Origin: an uncultured Campylobacter sp.
Lineage (GTDB): Bacteria; Campylobacterota; Campylobacteria; Campylobacterales; Campylobacteraceae
NCBI RefSeq assembly: GCF_905373215.1
Contig: NZ_CAJPRT010000001.1
Coordinates: forward strand, 1-64,000
DNA length: 64,000 nt
Reading direction: 5' to 3'
Below, piece by piece: positions 9,167-15,771 of this stretch (within the stretch, counting starts at the first letter, position 1; each line of letters starts with the position of its first letter). The translations under genes and the position numbers were made by a program. The notes under the pieces were generated by a model. That model was given only the letters and a program-made list of their open reading frames with translations. It had not been told where the DNA came from and did not search any database.

Positions 9167-9966
9167 CAAAGAATAGACGCGAAGCGATAAAACTACTCGG
9201 CGGAGCGCTCGGGACACTCGGGGCAGCGAGCTTGTTTGCGGATGAAAATTCTGCCAATTCCGCGGGCAGCGAAGCGCAAAATTTAAACGAGCAAAATTCC
9301 GTAAATTCCACAGGACAAAATTCTGCGCCGAATCCCATAAAACAAAATTCTAGCGGGGATTCCGCTTCTTTGTATCTGCGCCCGCCCGGAGCGCTAGCAG
9401 AGCGCGGCTTCCGCTCTAGCTGCATCAAGTGCGGCCAATGCGTGCAGGTCTGCCCCTATCACAGCATCTATCTGCTCGATATTACGCATCTTTTTGACAT
9501 CGGTACCCCGGTCATCGATGCCAAAGAGCGGGGCTGCTATCTTTGCGGCGCGCTTCCTTGCGTGCTCGCCTGTCCAAGCGGCGCGCTCAGCCACGAGACG
9601 AACGAGCCTAAAAAGGTTGCGATGGGTATCGCCGTGATTGAAAATTTAGATGCCTGTTTGGCGTATCGCGGGCAGGTTTTAAAACCGGACGATCTGCGCC
9701 TAAAGCCCGCTAAGACCGAGCAGGAGCGCGAGTTAAACTCCGCGCTGGCAGCCAAAGAGGGCAAGGTCTGTGATCTATGCGCGTCGCTGTGCCCTTACCC
9801 GCAGCCGCTTGATGCCATAGCTATGATAAAAGCGAGCACGCATTTCGCTCCGCAGATCCGCAGCGCTTGCGTCGGCTGTGGCGCGTGCGCAGAGCTCTGT
9901 CCGGCGCGTATCATCGAGATAATCCCGCGGGCGGATTACAAATCAATCTATGAAGGAAAACAATGA
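9163..9966 (+). CDS. nosG: NosG, NapG-like iron-sulfur protein of the nos electron pathway
   Basis: Periplasmic polyferredoxin predicted to pass electrons from the quinol dehydrogenase NosH to the cytochromes NosC1/C2 and NosZ. A twin-arginine-type signal (NRREAIKLLGG) is present. Four cysteine clusters follow: CIKCGQCVQVCP, CYLCGALPCVLACP, CDLCASLCP and CVGCGACAELCP, enough for up to four [4Fe-4S] centres. Between signal and first cluster (about residues 28-65) is an Asn-Ser-rich low-complexity linker with repeated QNS and ENS units, absent from typical NapG. 4-bp overlaps link it to nosD and nosC1. Confidence 0.9.
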   Translation: MTKNRREAIKLLGGALGTLGAASLFADENSANSAGSEAQNLNEQNSVNSTGQNSAPNPIKQNSSGDSASLYLRPPGALAERGFRSSCIKCGQCVQVCPYHSIYLLDITHLFDIGTPVIDAKERGCYLCGALPCVLACPSGALSHETNEPKKVAMGIAVIENLDACLAYRGQVLKPDDLRLKPAKTEQERELNSALAAKEGKVCDLCASLCPYPQPLDAIAMIKASTHFAPQIRSACVGCGACAELCPARIIEIIPRADYKSIYEGKQ

Positions 9967-10595
9967 AAAACTCCATTAAATTCTACCTCTGCTCGCTAGC
10001 TGCGGCGCTTTTGCTATGCGGCTGCGGAGATGATGGCGATTCAGGCTCTGCCGCGACAAGCTCCGCAGGGCAAAATTCCGTTTCACAAGGCTCTGCAGGG
10101 CAGGGCTCTGCGAGTTCAAATTCTGCATCGCAGAGCGTGGAACAAAATCATACTGCCAAGCCTCGCATAAGCGTTAAAAGCGGCGAAGCGCCCAAGAAGG
10201 ACGATAAGTTCGTAAGCTACGATTTTTACGGCGAGCGAAAGGTAAATTTTAACCTAAACGGCGACGTGAACGAGACGACCAAAAATATCGTGGCGTATTC
10301 GAGTATCAAAAATCAATATGAAAAGCTAAATTTCGATCTGATGAAAAAGCGCCTTGGGCACGATTTTATCCTGCGCTGTTCGGCGTGCCACGACGACTAC
10401 GCCAACGGCATCATCGGTCCGTCGCTTCTGGATAAAACCGACGCGCAGATCGTGGATATGATTAAAAAGTATAAATTCAAAGAAAAGCCTAATCCTCTTA
10501 TGGTGCAGCTCGTAAACGGCATGAGCGAGCAGCAGATAGAGACGATGGCAAAGGAAATTTACGAGTTCAACAAACAATTTAAGGAGCAGAAATGA
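9963..10595 (+). CDS. nosC1: NosC1, monohaem c-type cytochrome lipoprotein
   Basis: Predicted electron carrier between the NosGH menaquinol dehydrogenase and NosZ. The leader ends in LLLCGC, a lipobox, so the protein is probably anchored by lipid on the periplasmic side. A Ser/Asn/Gln-rich linker (about residues 25-60, with repeated QNS and SAGQ units) precedes a small cytochrome domain with CSACH (residues about 139-143) and a Met-rich distal segment (NPLMVQLVNGM) offering the sixth ligand. It sits in the usual place between nosG and nosC2, with 4-bp overlaps on both sides. Confidence 0.88.
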   Translation: MKNSIKFYLCSLAAALLLCGCGDDGDSGSAATSSAGQNSVSQGSAGQGSASSNSASQSVEQNHTAKPRISVKSGEAPKKDDKFVSYDFYGERKVNFNLNGDVNETTKNIVAYSSIKNQYEKLNFDLMKKRLGHDFILRCSACHDDYANGIIGPSLLDKTDAQIVDMIKKYKFKEKPNPLMVQLVNGMSEQQIETMAKEIYEFNKQFKEQK

Positions 10596-11038
10596 AACCG
10601 GGCAAAATTTTAGCTTTGATTTTGGGTGTAGCACTGATCGCGCTGATGATCTTTATGGCTAGTTCGGACGATTCTAGCGCGCCGCAGCAGGAAGTCAAGC
10701 CGCAAGCGCAAGCAAAGCCCGCGCCGCAGAACAAAAGCGTCGATCTCATCGACGATAAGGACGTGAAAAATATTAAAATTTTGCAGCAGAGCGTCAAAGA
10801 GCGCGATTTCAAGGTTAGTAGCTCCTATCTGGTAAGCTGCGCGCCCTGCCACGGCGATGACGGACGCGGCAAGATCGCTCCGCCGATCGGAGGCAAGAGC
10901 AAGGATCAAATTTTAGCAAGTCTCAAAGATTATAAGGCGGGCAAGATCAAAAACAGCCTAATGAGCGGACTTTTAACCAACGTAAGCGACGAGAGCCTAG
11001 ATAAGCTCGCGGATGAAATTTCAAAATTTAAAGAGTAG
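10592..11038 (+). CDS. nosC2: NosC2, monohaem c-type cytochrome
   Basis: A small membrane-anchored or secreted cytochrome (148 residues) paired with NosC1. The N-terminal hydrophobic segment (about residues 5-23) is followed by a Gln/Ala/Pro-rich linker and a class I cytochrome domain with CAPCHGDDGRGKIAPP (haem motif at about residues 86-90) and a downstream Met in NSLMSGLLT as candidate axial ligand. It is coupled to nosC1 by ATGA and followed three bases later by nosH. Confidence 0.88.
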   Translation: MKPGKILALILGVALIALMIFMASSDDSSAPQQEVKPQAQAKPAPQNKSVDLIDDKDVKNIKILQQSVKERDFKVSSSYLVSCAPCHGDDGRGKIAPPIGGKSKDQILASLKDYKAGKIKNSLMSGLLTNVSDESLDKLADEISKFKE

Positions 11039-11041
11039 GTC

Positions 11042-11944
11042 TTGGATAAATATAATTCGCGATGCACGATCAAAAATACGAGCTTTTTCTCGACCTTCGC
11101 GCTTAGAAATAAAAGCGGCAAATGGCGCCCAAGCATTCGGGCTCTGCGCTACGCCACGATATTTTTGGTGCATCTACTTTTCGTGCTTTCCTTTCGCGCT
11201 GATATTCAAATTTTAGAGGGCGACATCAGCGGCTCGCGCATTTTGGGCTTTCATCTAGCAGATCCCTTTATCACGCTTGAAGTGATCGCCGCGCACAAGG
11301 ATCTGCCGATAAATCTTCTCATCGGCTCAGGCACCATCTTGCTGTTTTATTTCATCGCGGGCGGCAAGGCTTTTTGCTCGTGGATTTGCCCTTACGGAGC
11401 GCTTAGCGAGATCGGAGAGAAGCTGCACAATACGCTAATTTCAAAGCACGTCATCAAGGAGCGCGCCCTGCCTCGCGGTATGCGCTATGCGATCTGGGCG
11501 GCGTTTTTAGCGCTAAGCGCTATTACTGATTTGCTCGTTTTTGAAATTTTTAACGTAGTTGGAATTTTATCGCGCCTCATCATCTACGGCTTCTCGCTCG
11601 CGGGGCTTTGGATCGTTTTTGTGTTTTTGCTCGAAGTGTTTTTTAGCAGGCGAGCGTGGTGCACTCATCTATGCCCGCTAGGCAGCACCTATTCGCTTGC
11701 GGCAAAAGCAAGCCTTAGCAAGATTACTTGGGATAAGAGCAGGTGCGATCACTGCGGCGTTTGCCAAGATGTCTGCTTCGTCTCGCACGTGTTAGACATC
11801 ACCAAAAAAAAGGCGTCCGAAAACCTAGGCGATAAAAGCAAATTTATGCTAAAAGGGATCGACTGCACGCTGTGCGGACGCTGTATCGACGTGTGTCACC
11901 AAGACGCACTGAGTATCGGTAATAAGCTAAAAGATATGATCTAA
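11042..11944 (+). CDS. nosH: NosH, NapH-like membrane quinol dehydrogenase subunit
   Basis: Inner-membrane polyferredoxin predicted to oxidise menaquinol with NosG. There are several membrane helices and two CxxxCP motifs of NapH/NosR type (CSWICPYGALSEIGEK and CTHLCPLGSTYSL). Two C-terminal [4Fe-4S] motifs follow (CDHCGVCQDVC and CTLCGRCIDVC). Translation starts at a TTG 3 bp after the nosC2 stop, preceded by AGAGTAGG within the nosC2 end; no ATG fits the N-terminal part. Length, 300 residues, is normal. Confidence 0.9.
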   Translation: MDKYNSRCTIKNTSFFSTFALRNKSGKWRPSIRALRYATIFLVHLLFVLSFRADIQILEGDISGSRILGFHLADPFITLEVIAAHKDLPINLLIGSGTILLFYFIAGGKAFCSWICPYGALSEIGEKLHNTLISKHVIKERALPRGMRYAIWAAFLALSAITDLLVFEIFNVVGILSRLIIYGFSLAGLWIVFVFLLEVFFSRRAWCTHLCPLGSTYSLAAKASLSKITWDKSRCDHCGVCQDVCFVSHVLDITKKKASENLGDKSKFMLKGIDCTLCGRCIDVCHQDALSIGNKLKDMI

Positions 11945-11952
11945 GGAAGCCT

Positions 11953-12591
11953 ATGATAGAGATTAAAAACGTAAGCAAGAAATTCGCAGATCAATTCGTT
12001 TTAAAAGATATCAATCTAAATATCGATGATGGCGAGCAAGTGCTTTTCGTCGGGCAAAACGGAGCGGGCAAAAGCTCGCTGATGCGGACGATTCTAGGCG
12101 AATACATACCCACAAGCGGCAGCGTAGCTATCGACGGATTTGATTCATTTAAGCAGCGCAGCCGCGCACTACGTGGTATCAGCTTCGTGCCGCAAACCCC
12201 GCCGCCGCTTAAGCTAAGCCTAAATGAGCTCATCTATTTCGCCGAGCGCACGGCTGACGCGAGCAGAGCAGATATCGTAAAATTTTGCGACGAAATGGAG
12301 CTTGATCTAAGTTCAAATTTAAACAAGCCCTTTCATAAGCTATCCGGCGGTATGAAGCAGAAATTCTTAATCGCGCTAGCCTTCGGCAGAGCCAGCAAGG
12401 CGATGATTTTCGACGAGCCGACAGCCAATCTCGATCCGAGCGCGCGCGAGTGTTTTAAGACGCTTTTACGTAAGTATGCAAAAGACAAAAGCTTGATCTT
12501 TATCTCGCATAGGCTCGACGAGGTTGAAGGGCTGGTAAAAAGAATGATTTGTATGGATCTAGGGAGGATCGTAGATGACAAAAATGTTTAA
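11953..12591 (+). CDS. nosF: NosF, ABC transporter ATPase for NosZ maturation
   Basis: Cytoplasmic ATPase that energises NosY and acts with NosD in CuZ assembly. Walker A (GQNGAGKSS), signature (LSGGMKQK), Walker B (MIFDEP) and switch His (ISHR) are all present in 212 residues. AAGG precedes the ATG. The gene overlaps the following nosL start by 17 bp; its cognate permease gene nosY lies about 1.5 kb further on, beyond nosL and a non-coding spacer, instead of directly next. Confidence 0.93.
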   Translation: MIEIKNVSKKFADQFVLKDINLNIDDGEQVLFVGQNGAGKSSLMRTILGEYIPTSGSVAIDGFDSFKQRSRALRGISFVPQTPPPLKLSLNELIYFAERTADASRADIVKFCDEMELDLSSNLNKPFHKLSGGMKQKFLIALAFGRASKAMIFDEPTANLDPSARECFKTLLRKYAKDKSLIFISHRLDEVEGLVKRMICMDLGRIVDDKNV

Positions 12592-13300
12592 ATTTTTACT
12601 TTGCGCACTTGTGGCGCTTACGTTTCTAGGCTGCGGCGACGAGAAAGACTACGGCAACGTCCACTACGACAGAGACGTATGCGAGCATTGCCAGATGGCG
12701 ATCAGCGATAACCGCTTCAGCGTCGATGTACGCGTGGACGGCAAAAACCACTACTTTGACGACATCGGCTGCCTGGTGGATTTCATGGTTACCAACGACA
12801 AGTTAAATTGGCTGAAGGATGCCAAAATTTACATCAACGACGCTAGCGGCAACGGCGAGTTTATCGACGCACGCACGGCGCACTTTTATCGCGGTTTTAA
12901 AACCCCTATGTCGTTTGGCTGGGGCGCGTTTAAAAACAAGCAAGAGGGCAAGCAAGACTTCAGCTTCGATCAGGTAGTCGCGGCGCTTAAAGCAGGCGGC
13001 GGCTCGCACGGCATGGGAATGGGAGATATGGGTCGCGATGCGCACGGCGATATGGGAAGCATGCACGGACACGGCGACATGGGCGGAATGAGTGGAATGC
13101 AAGCCCCTCACTCCGCAGAGCACGGCATGAGCGAGCCGCAACACGATATGAGCGGTATGGGGCATACTCACGGCTCAGATCATGGCATGAGCGGCGATGC
13201 GGGCAGCACGGCGCACCCTCAAGGCGCGCCGCACGATATGGGGCAGATGCACGAGGGCAACGGCACTGCGCACGATATGCATTCGGGGCACGCGCATTAA
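12575..13300 (+). CDS. nosL: NosL copper-binding lipoprotein with Met/His-rich C-terminal tail
   Basis: NosL is a Cu(I) chaperone for NosZ. The leader ends in LTFLGCG (lipobox), then comes the metal motif CEHCQM (C-x2-C-x-M), followed by the NosL fold (NHYFDDIGCLVDFMV, and a GFKTPMSFGWGAFKN segment near its end). Typical NosL proteins stop near residue 150-170. Here about 95 further residues consist almost entirely of Met, His, Gly, Ser and Asp (HGMGMGDMG, MHGHGDMGGMSGM and similar), a composition typical of copper-binding tails. Translation overlaps nosF. The unusual feature is the tail; the core looks intact. Confidence 0.9.
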   Translation: MTKMFKFLLCALVALTFLGCGDEKDYGNVHYDRDVCEHCQMAISDNRFSVDVRVDGKNHYFDDIGCLVDFMVTNDKLNWLKDAKIYINDASGNGEFIDARTAHFYRGFKTPMSFGWGAFKNKQEGKQDFSFDQVVAALKAGGGSHGMGMGDMGRDAHGDMGSMHGHGDMGGMSGMQAPHSAEHGMSEPQHDMSGMGHTHGSDHGMSGDAGSTAHPQGAPHDMGQMHEGNGTAHDMHSGHAH

Positions 13301-13428
13301 GGATGGGTTCGGTTAAGGCGAAATTTTAAGCGACCCATGTTTTGCGCTAAATTTAAAGCGTAAAATTTCAGCGTACCGCCCGTGCCGCCATCGATGAGAT
13401 AAAATTTTACTTTGCAGCGTCGTGAATG

Positions 13429-13515
13429 ACGGATAATAGGCGACACTGAACGACGCGATGTTTAAGCGCACTGCGAGCCGGAGCCGTAAATTTAAAATTT
13501 ATGCGCGGTCCGCGG
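13429..13515 (+). repeat. Imperfect direct repeat, copy 1 (nosL-nosY spacer)
   Basis: Shared blocks with copy 2, in the same order, are GGATAA, GGCGACA/GGCGGCA, CGACGCGATGTTTAAG/CGGCGCGCTGTTTGAG, CGCTGCAAG-like, GTAAATTTAAAATTTATGCG and CCGCGG. The last A/T block is identical in both copies. Confidence 0.65.
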
Positions 13516-13803
13516 GCGCGGGCGGGCGCGAGGCAGAGATGGGTCTAAAAAACGGCTGCGAAATTTTATCTCGCGACGCGGTTAAATTTAACGCACGGCG
13601 CAAAATTCGCTTTGCCGAATTAAAATTTACGCGAGCCGCTTAATTTAAAATTTCGCCATAAATTTAAAATTTATCAGGCGTAGAATTTGCCGCTTTGAGA
13701 TTTTTAGAATTTTAAAATTTTATGCCGCGAGATACGCCTGGTTTTGAAATTTTACGGAGCTGAAATTTAAGAGATCTCGTCAAACGGCTAAATTTTAAAA
13801 CTA

Positions 13804-13898
13804 CGGCGGATAACGGATAGAGGGCGGCAAACGGCGCGCTGTTTGAGTACGCTGCAAGTCCGGGTCGTAAATTTAAAATTTATGCGCGAGCCGCGGCC
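13804..13898 (+). repeat. Imperfect direct repeat, copy 2 (nosL-nosY spacer)
   Basis: Second copy of the roughly 90-bp segment, about 375 bp downstream of copy 1. The two are collinear with scattered substitutions and small indels, so the duplication is not recent. Confidence 0.65.
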
Positions 13899-14061
13899 AC
13901 AGACAGCGGATAAAATTTCGCCGCCTGTTTAAACGCTAGACGGGCGAAATTTAAAGTCGCGAAATCCGCGCCGCAAAACAGAGCCGAGCTTAAAAGAGTG
14001 TTTAAATCGCGTAAGAAATCTAAATTTAAAAAGCGCGCCGAAGCGCAATAAAGGAATATGA

Positions 14062-14889
14062 ATGAAAAATTTACTCACCATCGCCGCTTTGGATATCAAA
14101 GAGTCCTTCCGTTCGCGCTGGTTTTTGCTCTATCTGCTGATCTTTAGCGGGCTCGTGGCGGCGTTTTTCATCACGGGGGTGACCGACTCGCGCGTGCTCG
14201 GCTTTAGCGGGCTTTCGCGACTGCTGCTGTTGTTTATTCAGATCTGCATCATCATCCTGCCCGTCTTCGTGCTCGTCACCACCAGCAAGGCGATTCTAGC
14301 CGATCGCGACCTAAATATCTTAGAATACTTGCTAAGCTTTCCGATCTCGCAGGCGCAGTATTACTACGGCAAGGCGCTAGGAAGGCTATTTGGAGTATTC
14401 GTGCCGATATTTTTGTCGCTGCTGCTTGCGATCGTTTGGGGCGCGATCAAAGGCACGGGCATTCCGTGGACGATCTGCCTGCTTTATACGGGGCTGCTTT
14501 TTAGCTTGTGCGCGGCATTTTTAGGGATCGCGTTTTTGATCTGCGCCGTTTCAAAAAGCCAAGAGATGGGGCTTGGGCTTGCGTTTTTCGTCTGGCTTTT
14601 CTGCCTTGCGTTTTTGGATCTCGTGCTGATCGGACTGCTCGCAAAAACGGGCGTGAACGAAAATCTCATTTTTGCAATCGCTCTAGCAAATCCGATGGAG
14701 GACTTCCGAATCGCCGCTATCAGCCTATTTGATCCCGATCTTGCGGTCATCGGTACGACGGCGTATTTTATCCTAGATCACTTCGGGCGCGGGCTTTTCA
14801 TCGCCTTTTCGCTACTCTATCCGATCGCGCTGGGCGCGGCGAGCCTCGTTTTGGGCTATTTTATCTTTAGATCGAAGGATTTAGCGTGA
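14062..14889 (+). CDS. nosY: NosY, ABC-2 type permease for NosZ maturation
   Basis: Integral membrane partner of the ATPase NosF. 275 residues with six predicted helices and the ABC-2 permease layout: an N-terminal amphipathic start (LLTIAALDIKESFRSRW), a first helix, then the ILADRDLNILEYLLSFPISQAQYYYGK coupling region, and a final helix ending FRSKDLA. An AAGGAAT site precedes the ATG. It is separated from nosF by nosL and a 761-bp spacer, so it may be expressed from its own promoter. The last 4 bp overlap the next gene (GTGA). Confidence 0.9.
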   Translation: MKNLLTIAALDIKESFRSRWFLLYLLIFSGLVAAFFITGVTDSRVLGFSGLSRLLLLFIQICIIILPVFVLVTTSKAILADRDLNILEYLLSFPISQAQYYYGKALGRLFGVFVPIFLSLLLAIVWGAIKGTGIPWTICLLYTGLLFSLCAAFLGIAFLICAVSKSQEMGLGLAFFVWLFCLAFLDLVLIGLLAKTGVNENLIFAIALANPMEDFRIAAISLFDPDLAVIGTTAYFILDHFGRGLFIAFSLLYPIALGAASLVLGYFIFRSKDLA

Positions 14890-15554
14890 AATTTCCACTC
14901 ATTTTGGCGGCATTTATAGCGCTTTGCGGCGCAGCGGAGATGCAAAATTCCGCGCCGCAAAGCTCTAGCTCGGCGCAGAATTTAGGCACATCAGATAAGA
15001 CAGGCTCCGATTCGGCGCAAAATTCCAAACCTGCGCGCGATCTTGCGTGGCTTAAAGACGTAAATCTCACCTGCGCCAAATACGGCATCGATACTAGCGC
15101 GCATCCCGAATTTCGCGCCTACGCGAGGCTTAAAGATGGCAGCGCGCTCGCGTTTGCTTCGCCCAAGGCGATGTTTGCGTATTTTTTTGAAAGTGGGAGC
15201 TTGGGCGCAAATTTCGGCGGCACTTCTGCAAAGATGAATTCTGTGAATGAAAATTCTTTGGAAGCGAATTCTGAGAGCAAAAATCCAGCTAGCGGCAATT
15301 TAGACGAGGCAAATTCTACGGGTGCAAATTTCGGCGGCGCGGAGCTTTACGTTACCGATTACGCAAGCGGCGAAATTTTGCGGGCACAGGATGCGTTTTA
15401 TGTATTCGGCAGCGTGCTGCAAAGCGCCAGAGGCGACGATCTCATCACATTTGCGAGATTGCGCGACGCGCAGGACTTCATGCGCGAGAAAAAGGGGCAT
15501 AAAATTTTGCAGTTTCGCGAAATCTCCGCCAAGCTGATCGATTATCTAAGATGA
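14886..15554 (+). CDS. Second NosL-like protein with degenerate metal motif and low-complexity insert
   Basis: Starts at GTG overlapping nosY by 4 bp. A signal peptide (residues 1-17) is followed by an Asn/Ser/Gln-rich linker and a NosL-type domain: VTDYASGEILRAQDAFYVFGS, then DLITFARLRDAQDFM and a C-terminal QFREIS segment, matching the second half of the domains in the double-NosL gene at 32725. The metal motif expected as CxxCGM reads CAKYGI, with one Cys and no Met, so classical Cu(I) binding is doubtful. Residues about 107-150 are an Asn-Ser-rich insert inside the domain, bounded by the repeated GANFGG. A non-canonical accessory role in NosZ maturation is inferred from position. Confidence 0.7.
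   Translation: MKFPLILAAFIALCGAAEMQNSAPQSSSSAQNLGTSDKTGSDSAQNSKPARDLAWLKDVNLTCAKYGIDTSAHPEFRAYARLKDGSALAFASPKAMFAYFFESGSLGANFGGTSAKMNSVNENSLEANSESKNPASGNLDEANSTGANFGGAELYVTDYASGEILRAQDAFYVFGSVLQSARGDDLITFARLRDAQDFMREKKGHKILQFREISAKLIDYLR
15207..15338 (+). repeat. 15-bp direct repeats flanking an in-frame low-complexity insert
   Basis: GCAAATTTCGGCGGC occurs at 15207-15221 and again at 15324-15338, perfectly conserved and 117 bp (39 codons) apart in the same frame. The DNA between encodes the Asn-Ser-rich insert of the second NosL-like protein. Confidence 0.85.
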
Positions 15555-15771
15555 TCGAGCCGCTCGGCGAAATTTAAAGCCAGCTATTTAGTATATTTTA
15601 TTCATGAAATTTTATCTTTTATTTTAATGCGCTATTAAGGGAATTTAAAGCAATTAAAAAATACAATCTCATTAAATTTTATCTATAAGAATTAGATAGT
15701 GTAGTTTTTAAGTATATTTATTGAGGGCTACATTCTCGCTTATTTTTAAAATAAATTTTAAGGAGACGATC

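Larger units (their letters stand above)
13301..14061. other. Non-coding spacer inside the nos cluster
   Basis: 761 bp between nosL and nosY with no convincing gene. It is packed with AAATTT/AAATTTTA words alternating with GC-rich blocks and contains an imperfect duplicated segment (listed separately). A 61-codon open frame at 13458-13643 is Arg/Ala/Lys-rich, lacks a ribosome site and reads through one repeat copy, so it is not called. Confidence 0.6.

Noticed and set aside
13458..13643. 61-codon plus-strand open frame in the nosL-nosY spacer
   Set aside because: Arg/Lys/Ala-rich translation of repeat DNA, no ribosome site, and the second repeat copy does not keep the frame.
15721..15771. 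TTG start giving 17 extra residues to CooS
   Set aside because: The downstream ATG at 15772 has a clear AAGGAGA site; the added residues come from spacer-like DNA.
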